A stretch of 64,000 nucleotides of DNA from Phyto melanocephala (lineage: Eukaryota; Arthropoda; Insecta; Diptera; Rhinophoridae): positions 93,661,978-93,725,977 of the forward strand of contig OW799234.1 of assembly GCA_941918925.1 (NCBI GenBank), given 5' to 3'. Each line of letters opens with the position of its first letter. The stretch's first letter is position 1. A program made the translations under genes and the position numbers. The notes beneath the pieces are model-generated. The model was not told where the DNA came from. It worked only from the letters and a program-made list of their open reading frames with translations, and made no database searches. This document shows, in pieces, positions 11,694 through 22,608 of this stretch.

Positions 11694-12130
11694 TATATAG
11701 GTTTGACATTGGGTTGTTCTTTTTTACTGTATTCATTTACTACCTTATTAAATATATGAATTCTGAATCCTTATGAACAAAGAAGTAGATTTAGGTAGGT
11801 CCGTCTGACCAGTTGCCCGCCTGTCCATCAATGTGAGCATTGAAATCAACTTTTTCAAAGGGCCAATATTTATATCCCATAGACTCGAATGTAGTATGAT
11901 CTTTTCACAAATACTTTTGAAAATTTGTTTTAATGAAAATTAGCAATTTTGACTAAACTGCGACTGAGATGTGAGCAAACAAGTAAGAGCGCTATATTCG
12001 GCCGTGCCGAATCTTATATACCCTTCACAACGTGTAGTCATGCAATAACAGTGGTTTGTGTCACCATTCATTCCATATGATATACGTATAACATATAAAA
12101 ACGTCCCATTGTAAAATTAAAAATTCACTA

Positions 12131-12380
12131 TGTATGTTAAAAAAACAAAAAAAAAAAAAAAATTTATTAAAAAATTTAAAAAAAAAATTTAAAAAAAAAT
12201 TATTATGTATATAATATATATAAACAAAAAAAAAATAAAAAAAAATTAAAAAAAAAAATTCAAAAAAAAATAATAAAAAATAATAATAAAAATATAAATA
12301 ATATATTAAAAAAATATAAAAAAAAAATTAAAAAAAAATTAAAAAAAAAATTTTTAAAAAATTAAAAAAAATTTTTTTTT
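12131..12380. repeat. 250-bp A-rich low-complexity tract
   Basis: Almost pure A with scattered T and isolated C/G. The asymmetry is strand-specific: runs of A on the plus strand, broken by short TT. It lies inside the interspersed repeat at 11980-12816 and probably grew by slippage. Confidence 0.85.
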
Positions 12381-12637
12381 GGCTCAGCTGGGATTCGATG
12401 CCACGTTTTCTCTAACCAGTATACACGTTTGTATGTATGTATGTTGTTGTTGTAATGTTGTTTTTGTGAAAAAAAAAATCGAGGTGGTCGTGGGTTTTTG
12501 CTCATATCTCAGTTGTTTATGCACCGATGTTTCTGATTTTCAATACCGATCTACTCCCGAATATTTCTGATATTTTAATACCTTACATGGGTCCAACCTA
12601 TGTCGGGGGGCTTCAAAAAGTTGATTTCAACATACAC

Positions 12638-12702
12638 ACGGACAGACGGTCAGACGGACAGACGGTCAGACGGACAGACGGACAGACTGACAGACTGACA
12701 GA
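12638..12702 (+). repeat. GACGGACA-type minisatellite
   Basis: About eight head-to-tail 8-bp units alternating among GACGGACA, GACGGTCA and, at the end, GACTGACA. The array sits just before ACTTTATGGGGTCGGAAATG, its usual position in this repeat family. Confidence 0.85.
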
Positions 12703-13031
12703 GCTTAATCGACTCCCCTATTCATAAGCTTTCAGAAAATATATACTTTATGGGGTCGGAAATGAAAATTGTAGAAATTTCACACGGAATGACAAACCTA
12801 TATAAAGGGTATAAAAACAATATGTACCTCCGGTTTTTATTGAGATTGCAACAACAAAATTCTATTAGAAAAAAGCGACATCAACAAAAGCAGGCGGTAT
12901 TGTACATGATGGTAAAAAATTTGTGGGTTATTGTTGTAGTTGGTGTGCACATGCTATGAATGTAGTAAATAAAACCGTGTGGGTTGTTGTCGTAGTTTCT
13001 ATATTTTGGTTGGTTTACTGTAAGTTGCACG

Positions 13032-14424
13032 CACTGTTGCCATTTCAGCTATTTTCTCGTCAAATCTAGCGATTTTTAAACATTTTTTCCGGGAAAAAAT
13101 ATGATTTAGCTATTAGCGGGAAATCTAGAGATTTTTGCGATGCTGAATTTTAACGTGTTTTTAATATATTTGATGTTAATATTCTTAAAGAGTAGCTACC
13201 AATTCATTTGTAAGTCGAATGCTATTTTCAATACACTTTTTTATACAGATTTTGGCATCTGAAAGCCAAAAACCCCGTACATTAAAATTCAAAAACCAAT
13301 TTTATCTTGCAAAGTTTATAGCTCAAAAAATTTTTTGCAAAAAGAAGATGTTAAATAAACGTTGCTTTTTTTTTTAGATGAGCTTGTGAATTATACAAAA
13401 AAAAATTTTTAAAAATTTCTTGCAAGAATTTCGAAATATTGCAAAAATGAACTAAAATGATCCAAAAATTGTGCATTGTTAAGCCATTTAAAGTTTATGA
13501 TCGAAAAATTGTGCATTGTTAAGCCATTTAAAGTTTAAGTCCTGGGTAACGAAAGATTAAAAAGACGATACAAAAGGATATTGATGCAGGTGCTCCCTGT
13601 CTGCAAAATTGTTATATTGGAGATAATTTAATTTTAAAGAAGGCTTAATACATATATCATAACACGTCAATCAATTCAATTGATCACCTTAGTAATTTAT
13701 ATAAAAAAGATTTTGATACAACGAATGAAAACCGTATTTATAGAACCAAATGCTTAAGAACTTAGAAACGATGTATAAGGTTCTAGGTATAGTGTATTAG
13801 GAGATATATCGATAGACGTTTGTATCATCAAGTTATTAGGCATTTTTTTTTTTAAAACTAAAAACCTACGTGGTACATAAATCTAAAATAAATATTTTTT
13901 TTTCATTACGGAAAAACAACAAACTGTGTTAACATTTCTAAGCTTGGCTGAAATGGCCAATGCGACAGCTTCAATTACGATTTATTTAAATCAGCATTAA
14001 AGAGACTAGACTACAATTTTTAGTATAAAAGCGAGAATCTATACGTTATTTTTTTGAATTGATATATAACGTACATATGTGTACGTATATTTCTTGAATT
14101 TTTTTACATACCGTCATACATATGTAAAATATGTATTAAAATGTAACTAATAAAAGCTGCCTTCGTAATAAAAATGACTACTTTTCTGTTTTTCTTTTGT
14201 TGTTTAAGAAAAACTTAGCGATAAAACGCTAAATTTTCCGCGCAATAAAAAAAAAAAGTCGACGAAAACTTGACTATTTTTTGGTTAATTTATGCCAGAA
14301 TTTGAAAAAAAATAAATATTAGCGATTTATCGCTAAAATTTTGGCAATTTTTAATTTTTAGCTATTTTCTAGCTATTTTTCTACTTATTTTAGGATATTT
14401 TTTGGGAAAAAGTTGGCAACAGTG
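13032..14424. mobile_element. hAT-type element with perfect 8-bp target duplication
   Basis: The element starts CACTGTTGCCA and ends TGGCAACAGTG. It is flanked by identical 8-mers GTTGCACG at 13024-13031 and 14425-14432. An 8-bp duplication is the hallmark of hAT elements (P elements also make 8 bp). Both ends lead into 'agcgattt/aaatcgct' and 'agctattttctagctattt' subterminal repeats. Length is 1393 bp. I found no convincing transposase; a short frame near 13546-13650 reads KKTIQKDIDAGAPCLQNC and matches nothing I know. It is probably a non-autonomous or heavily decayed copy. Confidence 0.85.
13461..13540 (+). repeat. 40-bp tandem duplication
   Basis: Two near-identical 40-bp units (each with AAAAATTGTGCATTGTTAAG) lie head to tail inside the hAT-type element. 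They differ at two or three positions, so the duplication is recent compared with the rest of the element. Confidence 0.9.
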
Positions 14425-14432
14425 GTTGCACG

Positions 14433-14885
14433 AGATATGTACATACATGACACGCCATGAATTAATAGCAACAAAGTTGTTTAGTTATTTGCTTCATAAA
14501 TAATTTTCATGTATAGACTTATAGTTTACTATTTTAGAGGGTATATTAGGATCTGCCATAGCCGGATATGGCGTTCTCACTTTTTTTATTATTTAGTCAT
14601 TGAAGCCACATTACTTATTATGTCGAGATATCAAATTAAGCAGCACGTATAGTTAATAAAAGTTATTAAACTAGTAAGTGTTAAAGTATAATTGTGAATT
14701 GGCAACATTAGTTAACCCGGCTAGCCTATTTCGGGTTGGGCTTTGTGAAGTTAAAGATCTTTTCTACTGAGCTATATATTGCTTGAGAGCTAACATAATT
14801 AGGCTGAGTCTCCGAAATTTAAATTTTTTAAACTACATTTTAAACAAAGTTGTGTTTATTGCATTGAATATCGTTTTCCACGTCT
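14433..14885. other. Non-coding DNA
   Basis: No frame or repeat stands out. A short GC-richer stretch (14712-14745, 'aacccggctagcctatttcg') has no recognisable RNA fold. Confidence 0.45.
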
Positions 14886-15104
14886 TTTAGTGGGAGTAGA
14901 AAAATAGTGTATTATTGTCCGTTACATTATGTGGTAGTTAAAATTTAGTGCATATAATAAAACGATTTTAGTAGTGGAATCAGTACACTAAAATTGCACT
15001 ACCACTAAAATTTTTTTATTTAGTGCTCTCAATTCCCAATACCACTAAAACAATTTGAGTTAGTGGCCTGCAATATTGCTGTATTAATGCTAAGTCGTTT
15101 AGTG
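14886..15104. repeat. Cluster of TTTAGTG / CACTAAA motifs
   Basis: Seven copies of the 7-mer lie within 219 bp on both strands: plus at 14886, 14944, 15019 and 15098; minus at 14986, 15003 and 15043. A variant, TTTAGTAGTGG, sits at 14967. No paired termini were found, so this may be the subterminal part of a decayed DNA element or a protein-binding cluster. Confidence 0.5.
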
Positions 15105-17700
15105 CTAAAACAAACGATGATGTATTGTAAATTTTATACAATAATTAAAAATTACAATGAATAAATATAAATTTTGTTTAATTAACACATTCCAATATTT
15201 AACAAAATTTTAAATACGATAATGACACTATTTATACACATAATAGTTTTATTAAGAATTATTAATAACAACGAAATAAAATTAAATAATTTTTTTTCTT
15301 TTTTTAACTTTTAAAAAACTATAAAATAATTGAAATAATAATTTTTTCTTGCAAAACTGAGTGTCATCATTTTAATGCGATTAATTTCAAAGAATTTCTT
15401 TTGACGTCATATTGTTATATTGTTGCTAAAGCAGAAGTGCAAAGCAAAATGCACAACAAAGCTTATAAAATAATTTAATATCACAAAATGATGTCAAAGT
15501 GGAAAACCACAAATTATATAGTGATAATGCAGCTTTAAATGAACAACAGATGAAATTCCATGTTAATGTCATATGTGTAGTGAACATAAATGTGATATGT
15601 TTTTATATATGTATGTGTGTTCTGTGTAAATTTAGTGACCACATATTTTTAAATGAATGGATGTGAAAATTAAGTTCTGTTATTATTATAACATATTAAG
15701 AGTTTATATTTAAAAGCGCTAAATTACCAGGATAGTGATGATAACTTTGTTTTGGTATATACATATACATTCATATGTGAGAATTGTAAGAAAGAAAAGA
15801 AAGCAGAAAGCTAAGAAGGGTAAGTAAAAAATAAAACTTTATATTTACAGTAAATCAAATAGTATTTAAGCAGACCAAGAACTGAGCTAGATAAATAGGT
15901 TAGTGTGGCTATTTTAAAGGCAGTCCAAATTTCTGTGGAGGTGATGCAATTTTTCTATGATATCCTGAAAATATTTTAGATGACTTTTTCTTCTCCCTTC
16001 TATCTTTCTTATTAAGTTAATGGAAAATCGTCGCGCTAGTGACTTGCTAGTGGGATTTTAAATTAAGAACAGGATTGATTTAAATCAAATATATAATTTA
16101 TTTCAATCAAAGTTTCTTATATTAAAATTCGTATAAAAAAAAATATTCAATTAATAAATTACTTAAATTCTATTTACAAATAAAATCACTTTTCGGAGAA
16201 GAAAATGGTCACTATGCCAAGCCAAGCTAATACAAATTAAATTCAGTAATGACGCATTTTAATGGACGCTGGTGGCGTCTACTTCAAGATGTAACTAGAC
16301 ATTTAAAATTATTTTGAAATTAACACATCTTTACAACGAATTATTTTCTAGCGAACACTTATACTAATTTCGATAAATCTTTAAATGATTTCAAGATATA
16401 AATTTTCTAATGTTTTTCGGTAAATGCACTTCTTGAACAAAAATTAACTCAACCCTTCTGCCATAGAAAAATTGATCTAAACTTATTTATACAAATAGGA
16501 ATCAAATGTCGTTCGTTGGTTATCACGTCAGTTAAGAGCAGCAATACCGATATCACTAATTTTCTTGTTTAATATTTCTTATATCCCAAATTAGATTTTT
16601 ACAGAAATCTATTTTTTTTAATTTATATAAAATTGGAAATATTTATAAGTAGCATTCCTATTTAAGTTAGTACGGAAACTGACTTATAAAATTTTTTTTA
16701 ATAATTGCATAATTTTCTTCTATACAAATAAACATGAAATGATGTCCGTTGTTAAGTGCATAACAGAAGAATGACTGCATAAATTTTGAAAATTTTTTGC
16801 TTACACTGTCTATAAAACTTAAAAATTCTTCTTACTGACATTTTTCTTATAATTTGAAGTGGTCGTGGCCTCTCTGATACGAAATCCACACTTTCCACAC
16901 ACACTCTGAGTTCTGTAATTAAAATGAGCTGGAAAACAATTGACGTACCGAGTAAACAACGCAAATGAGAAAGCGAGGCACTTCCCATACAAAGAAAATA
17001 TATTTAATGGCATAATTAGCTGCAGTACTATTATTGTTGTAGGCTTTTATCTTCTGTATAATAGACAGCGAGATTATATTATGTTTCGATAGGATGACTT
17101 TAGGGGACACGAAACCACCCACACAAAAAAAAAACAATTGATGTAGTTTTGTGAATTTTTTTTCTCTATTTTAGTATATATAGTTTTTCTCTTTTTTACG
17201 ACAAAATTTCCAAATTTTTCCAAAATTGCCCATCTTGCTAGATCAAACCTAGTTTTTATATTGATCATTGACCTCCGTATTCATAAAATTGAAAATGAGT
17301 TTAAAACATATTTTAAACCCATTACAAAATTTTTTTAAAATATATTTTATTTTTTACAATTACATAAGCCTAAAAGTTTAAGGGAATAAAAGTTTTTTTT
17401 TCTAATCGATTAAATCCCTATTAAGTCCCTAACTGTTAATATGTCCAATAAATACATGAATTAATGTTGAAGCAATTAAATTATTTTAAAACATTTTTCA
17501 CTGCCCCAAGAACATTTTTAATAATATTTATTTGGTTGTTGGGTTTAAGCTGGTTTATATGCATTTCACTAGTGCTTATGCCAGATAATCAGTAAACTTT
17601 TTCCCCAAATTCTTAAAAAAGTTAAAAATTTTATAAGTTTTATTTTCAAATTCTCATTTATAAAATGAAAAAAAAAAAAAAATTAAAAAAATTCAACTAA
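15105..17700. other. AT-rich non-coding DNA
   Basis: Minus-strand frames at 16752-17268 overlap one another in different frames and have low-complexity translations. I see no gene, terminal repeat or RNA in this interval. Confidence 0.45.
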
Positions 17701-17722
17701 CAATTTTTCAATTTTTTATCAT

Positions 17723-17946
17723 TTGGCTAACAAATGCTTAACACTAAATGTTTATAACGGCAACCCAAAAAAATATAATTTGGGCTATGGTCCCAACAAC
17801 CAAATAATTGTTTCTGAAAAATTATGGGACAATATCCCGAATAATTTTGTAAATTTTTCAAAATTATTAATATTTAAAAGACTCCTAAACACACAGACTT
17901 TTGAGGTAACTGAGTTTTTGTCAATTATATGTCATAGTTCATCCAG
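17723..17946 (+). pseudogene. Possible LINE reverse-transcriptase tail
   Basis: The frame reads YNLGYGPNNQIIVSEKLWDN followed by IPNNFVNFSKLLIFKRLLN. The pattern L-W-x-x-I-P-x-x-x-x-x-x-x-S-x-x-x-F-K is typical of the extreme C-terminus of non-LTR retrotransposon polymerases. No upstream polymerase blocks are visible; an A-tract at 17668-17690 precedes it. The call rests on that one motif. Confidence 0.4.
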
Positions 17947-17950
17947 TTAA

Positions 17951-19885
17951 ATTCTATTCTTGTTGTCTTCGAAATTGTATTGCATTAGTAGTTATAATGA
18001 TTCAGTGTTTATTATTCACCATCAAAACTTTTCGTTAAAACTAATAACAATTCCATTTTCCTATTCTTTGTCTTGTTTGCATTCTTAAATGTTTAAATTT
18101 AAGTGTTAAATATACTTAGACAAGAGCAGATTTATGTATGCATACACTTACAAATAATCAGAAAAAAATAAAAAAAAAAAATAAAAAAAATACAACAGCA
18201 TCAACTACAGTAACATAATAGACGAAACGTGTTTAAAACAACATCCCTCACTACCTTGAAATAGTAATTCTGTAATGAATTCATGTGATGCAAGACAAGC
18301 TCAACAAAAAAATATTTAAGTGTTGAGGTTTATTGTTTTTGTATTTCTACTTAAGGTGAGGTCTTTAAATTGTCTGCGTGAGTACATGCTTGCACACTCA
18401 AATAATAAAATATGTCTACCCTGAAAACAATTCTCTCCAAAAATACACTAAAGAGTAACGAAATGATATACATTTTTTTTAAGTATTAATTTTGTATTTC
18501 AAAAGTAATAGCATTCGCAAAACTATGTTCATCTCCAATACTTACTAGTTTCTCGATTTTCCCTAAAAAAACATTTTCTTTCCTTTCAAATCGAGGAGAA
18601 AATTTTTGATTTGAGATGGTTTAATAGCACAATTGACTTGTTAACGGGGTGTACACATACATATATGTTGCAAAATTCATAGTTTTGCATGTGTAAGTAT
18701 ATCAATTTTATTGTGTGAAGCATGATAGCACTTAAAATTTATTTTTCTTTTTTTCCATAAAAAAAATATAAATTTACTATCATACATATATTTAAATGTG
18801 CATACATACATATATATATTTACTTGTGCCATATGTATGTAGGTATGTATGTAAAAGTTCTTTTGCATAATAAATGGCTGGTAGGTGATTTATTATGAGA
18901 AATTTATTGTAATAATGCGAATTGAAAATAACATTTGGTACAACCTGCAAAGAGTAAAATTTAAAAATTAATTATTTTAGAAAACAGTATGTTAAATAAA
19001 AGTTCACTTAAATAATAAGAGATGTTTAAAGTTATATTTAGAAAATTTGTAGATTTGTCGCACTACTTTTATCTAAAAAATCAACATAAAACTTAACCTA
19101 AGTAAATCTGTTTATTATAAAACGTTATCATAAAAATTTGTAATCATACTTACTTACTGACCGCTACATGGTTACTACAAAAAAGTATTTAAATATACGA
19201 ACTAAAATTTTATACATACAAAACTGTTTTTACACGTTACATGCGTTCCAGGGAACACCATGTAAAAAAAATCTTGCAAAAAAAACAGTACATATTCATA
19301 ACGTTATAGAATGTGATGAATTTAACACAGTGGTTTTTTATTGAGACATAAAAACTAAGAAACGATTCACGTGTTTTCTTAAATAGAAAATCAAGCTTGA
19401 AAGGAACTGAATACCGCTGTAAAAAAATAAATTTAAGAGACCAAAAAAATTCATATATGTATATATAAGAAAAAACAAAATGATAGTGAACACGGTCTCT
19501 TTCTCTGAGCTGGTTCAATATTAGTTCCATCCGAACATATACTTAGTACGTCTACATTTTCAGGTTATACTGGTTGAATAATTTAAGCATTTAAACATTC
19601 AGCTAAGGAACGTTGCGACCCTACTTTGGAGATCTCTTTGTATATTTCCTTGTATTGAGCCCTAGGTCTGATTGTAGTTCTACAGCTCCTTCTTTTATAT
19701 GATCATTTGCCAAAAGATATTCTGCAAATTTATTTGCCATTTGAAGGCTATCAAGAATTACATATTGATGGTTATTATGCAGTATGTACAGTTGTGTACA
19801 TAGTGCATAAACTTTATTTTCACCATAAATATTTTAATCCGTGTAAAAGAAGACAGTAAAGGATTATTTCAAAATCGTACAAAAA
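17951..19885. other. AT-rich non-coding DNA
   Basis: The interval has A-rich runs (18160-18190) and TA/CATA microsatellite-like stretches (18780-18850). The minus-strand frame at 19237-19530 looks like chance. Nothing else was recognised. Confidence 0.45.
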
Positions 19886-20170
19886 CAGGGGTCTAATCGC
19901 CGCTGTCGATATCGAATCAATTCGATCGAAAATTTTTGTTTCGGGATTATGGCATTCGATATCGTGCAACAAAATACAACTTTGATATGATAGCATTCGA
20001 TAGCGAGTCATCGATCGAATACTATCTTTGCAAAGCAATTCGATACCAAAATAGCTATCGTAAAGTACACAAAGTAATATTTAATTTGCGCGGTCTGTGA
20101 AAAAGTATAAAAATGCATGTTTTATTTATTTTGTAGTCAAAAGTATTTATTTATATGATTAAATTTTAGG

Positions 20171-20586
20171 ACAAGTGTAAAAAATGTAAATGCCAAACAA
20201 AAGAAGGTAATGGCTGAATTCATGTCAGAGCATTCAAACTTAGCAAGCAACCTCCTACCAAATTGTGGACAGGGGAAAGCTGTTGCAAGCAGACTGTGGG
20301 AAACACTTACTGTGTGTTTAAATTCGTTCGGTCCACATACTAAAAATTCAAAGCTTTGGCGTAAGGTATGTTTATATGCTTGTAATATAATTTCTTATAA
20401 TGGTTTAATTTATTGTTTTTTGTTTTAAAGGTTTACACAGATCAAAAATTTAATGTCAAAAAAAAGTAACGTTTAACAAAGCTGCAAAAAAGAAAACTGG
20501 TGGAGATCCTTACGAAGAAATTCTTTTATCTTCCGCTGAAAAACAAATTCTTCAATCTGCCGGCATTAATGTACTATTATTATAAA
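20171..20586 (+). pseudogene. Harbinger Myb/SANT-like DNA-binding protein
   Basis: Exon text from about 20171 reads NAKQKKVMAEFMSEHSNLA, then VASRLWETLTVCLNSFGP and SKLWRK, the pattern of the Myb/SANT-like domain that accompanies Harbinger transposases (trihelix with W...L...LNS.GP......W). A GTATGT donor at 20366 and a TTTTAAAG acceptor at 20427-20430 define a 65-bp intron, although the frame also reads through the donor to a chance stop at 20428. After the intron the text is VYTDQKFNVKKK, and then, past a one-base slip in the A-run near 20458-20464, VTFNKAAKKKTGGDPYEEIL and SAEKQILQSAGINV before a stop. In the family this protein guides the nuclease to the element's ends. It is broken only by that frameshift. 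Confidence 0.85.
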
Positions 20587-20736
20587 AATCATACAACCAT
20601 AGAGTTGAGGCTATGAAAGCCTTTTCTATTAAAGAACATATGTTCGTTGTTGCTTGGCTTTTGCAGACCAATATGAGTGCCATCTATACATCCGATAACT
20701 ATTTAAGAAAATATAAATATGTAAATATCATAAATA

Positions 20737-21253
20737 TTAAATCAGTAATAAACACAAGCCTCCTGGCATCTTATACTTCTTCATGAATGCTTCCTGGCAT
20801 TCAGATGACTGTTCAGGGGAAAAACTTATGAGATCTGGACACAGCTTTACCTCTGTCTCCTTTGCTACGGTATCAATTATTTTGCTAACAGTACTTTGGC
20901 ACATGTCAATCAAATAATCGTTTCCAACTACATGTGGAAAATTACCTGTAGCAAGCAATGAAACAGTTGCAGTTGAAGAGTTGGCGGTACTGCAGTTGAC
21001 ATATGTCCAGAAAAATCTAACCGTGAACGAATATAGCTAAAAGCTTCTTTTGACAACCTGAATCGTTTTTTAAATCTTTAAACGAAATTTACATTTTATT
21101 TAAAAAATGACACTTGTTTTAAGGTAAATGTTTTACTTACGCTTTAGCTGGCAAAGATAGTGGGTCACTTTTATCTCTCATCTGTCTTCTTAAGCGCATC
21201 ATTCCCATGCCACATTCATCCTCTGAATCCGGTAATGTCGAATAAGTTATCAT
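20737..21253 (-). pseudogene. HARBI1-like transposase, 5' half only
   Basis: Reading the minus strand, an ATG at 21253 starts MITYSTLPDSEDECGMGMMR. The exon runs to a GTAAGT donor (21140-21135), and exon 2 opens at 21075 with FKKRFRLSKEAFSYIRSRLD. A 65-bp intron lies between. STAVPPTLQL follows, then a small frame slip, then SLLATGNFPHVVGNDYLID, MCQSTVSKIIDTVAKE and FMKKYKMPG. These are the helical region of HARBI1 nucleases just before the first catalytic D of the usual G-x-I-D-C-T-H motif. The frame ends at GGLCLLLI and the whole DDE core is missing. The gene converges on the Myb/SANT gene. It is a deletion derivative and catalytically dead. Confidence 0.9.
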
Positions 21254-21521
21254 TAGCGTTAGTTGATTCATTTTCTTCCCTTAAATATACAATTTTATTT
21301 TAAAATAACAAAATAATAACTTACAATGTTTGTATTTTTTTTATTTATTTTTTTCCAAAGATATGTTATTATTCTTTTACAAATAAAATAAAATCTTTTA
21401 CAATGAACAAACAATTCGATTAGATAGCTATCGAGAGCCGTAATTTGACAATTCGATATGTGTCGAATTTTTTTGTTTTACGATAGCTTGTTCGATATCG
21501 ACAGCGGCGATTAGACCCCAG

Positions 21522-22378
21522 GATTGGGTGTATATATGAACTTGAAATATGAGCTTTAGCTGCTTAACGTGAGTATCAGTTTCCACATCGCTGAATTCAT
21601 AAAATCTATATAAATTTCACACAGGTGTTAACATTTAAACATTCATATGTGTGTATTTAATTGTACAAATATGACCGTGTACAACTGTTGTGCTGTATTC
21701 TTCATTTGTGTATATAATGGCAAATATGCATATGTTTACATACATTAACTATTGTGTTTGCACATATACGAGGAGTGTTTTTTTTAGGTATTTAAAGATG
21801 TTACAGATCTGTTTTTGCTTGTACTGAAAATATGATTGTTCGCGTAAAATTTTTTGATTATTTGTGTGAATTAATGCAGTGAAAAGCATTAGTATCTCGA
21901 GGTTATGTAACAATACGGAATAAGAGCATGTGTGGCCGCTTTTTAATTTCACTTAGATTTATATATTTTTTTTGTTTGCAAATTTTTATTTATTCTTAGA
22001 TATATCTGTGGTTTTCTTAGGCAACCGCGAATGTTCATTTTTTACGAGTTAATAATGCCATATTACTTATTAATGCTCTTTACATGGCTTAAAAAATTTC
22101 TGAAATAAGATGGACCCATTCCCGTTTTCTTAATGGCATAACAACATAACTTCTATATATGTATATTCAAAAAGCGTTCAGCACTAACATAGTATGTTGA
22201 CATACTTATATAATATATAAAAAAATAATAGTAAACAACTTTTAATATTAAACTAATTAATTCTTCATAAGGTTTTTGGTGTTTTGCTTAAAACAAATGC
22301 TTATAATTCAATACTATGTATTTAATTATTTTATAAATGTATAAAATGGTTTTTACCGAAAAGTTAAGTTAAGTTTTT
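21522..22378. other. AT-rich non-coding DNA
   Basis: Nothing recognisable. The minus-strand frame at 21749-21952 has no family signature. Confidence 0.45.
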
Positions 22379-22606
22379 TGAAACAGGGCACAAGACATCA
22401 ACATGGCCCATTAACGATCGACATTAACTGTAAAAAATCGGTATGTTCTGTAAGTCGATCGCAGGCCCACTTGGCGAAGCGTATACATAACCATATTCGT
22501 TTAGCGGAAGGATACAACTAATTATCTGTCAAATCAGACATGAGCTAAGTGTTACCATTCACGAAATAAGCACTAGTTGAAAAAAAACGTTAGATGGCGG
22601 ACCCTT
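22379..22606 (+). mobile_element. Right half of the split mariner element
   Basis: The terminal 125 bp (22480-22606) are the inverted copy of 495-620, ending in GGCGGACCCTT followed by TA. Just inside, the plus strand reads Q-G-T-R-H, then T-I-D-I, which aligns with the Q-Q-D-G-A-T-x-H...T-(I/L)-D block of mariner transposases, now badly decayed. The catalytic D is gone. That block normally follows immediately on the W-F codons where the left half (495-946) stops. The transposase C-terminus is missing, so this end was internally deleted too. Confidence 0.75.
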
Positions 22607-22608
22607 TA

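Larger units (their letters stand above)
11980..12816. repeat. Muscoid interspersed repeat with A-tract and GACGGACA minisatellite
   Basis: The block opens with AAGTAAGAGCGCTATATTCG and GCCGTGCCGAATCTTATATA, and closes with ACTTTATGGGGTCGGAAATG followed by a short stretch ending in TATAAAGGGTAT. I know this layout as a very common non-coding repeat in higher flies. It includes an A-tract (12131-12380) and a minisatellite (12638-12701). A degraded relative lies at about 34060-34380. The family class (Helitron-like or other) is not settled by anything visible here. Confidence 0.6.
19889..21518. mobile_element. PIF/Harbinger element, both genes broken
   Basis: The ends are inverted repeats beginning GGGTCTAATCGCCGCTGTCG followed by ATATCGAA (28 bp perfect), at 19889-19916 and 21491-21518. 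CAG flanks both sides (19886-19888 and 21519-21521), a 3-bp target duplication as PIF/Harbinger elements make. Both termini are rich in TTCGATATCG/GATAGC-like motifs, probably transposase-binding sites. As in autonomous Harbingers there are two genes: a Myb/SANT-like protein on the plus strand and a HARBI1-like nuclease on the minus strand, in convergent order. The nuclease is deleted from its first catalytic region onward, so the copy cannot move itself. Confidence 0.92.

Noticed and set aside
12527..12727. A 66-codon frame with RRSDGQTVRRTDGQTDR
   Set aside because: It is the translation of the GACGGACA minisatellite within an interspersed repeat.
14700..14790. A possible tRNA around AACCCGGCTAGCC
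   Set aside because: No acceptor stem pairing, and no box A/box B spacing that would allow a cloverleaf.
16752..17268. Four overlapping minus-strand frames
   Set aside because: Different frames of the same AT-rich DNA, low complexity, no motif; at most chance.
495..22606. A giant Polinton/Maverick or composite transposon bounded by mariner ends
   Set aside because: No polymerase B, integrase, ATPase or capsid genes lie between. The interval contains independent nested elements, and the mariner halves fit one split copy.
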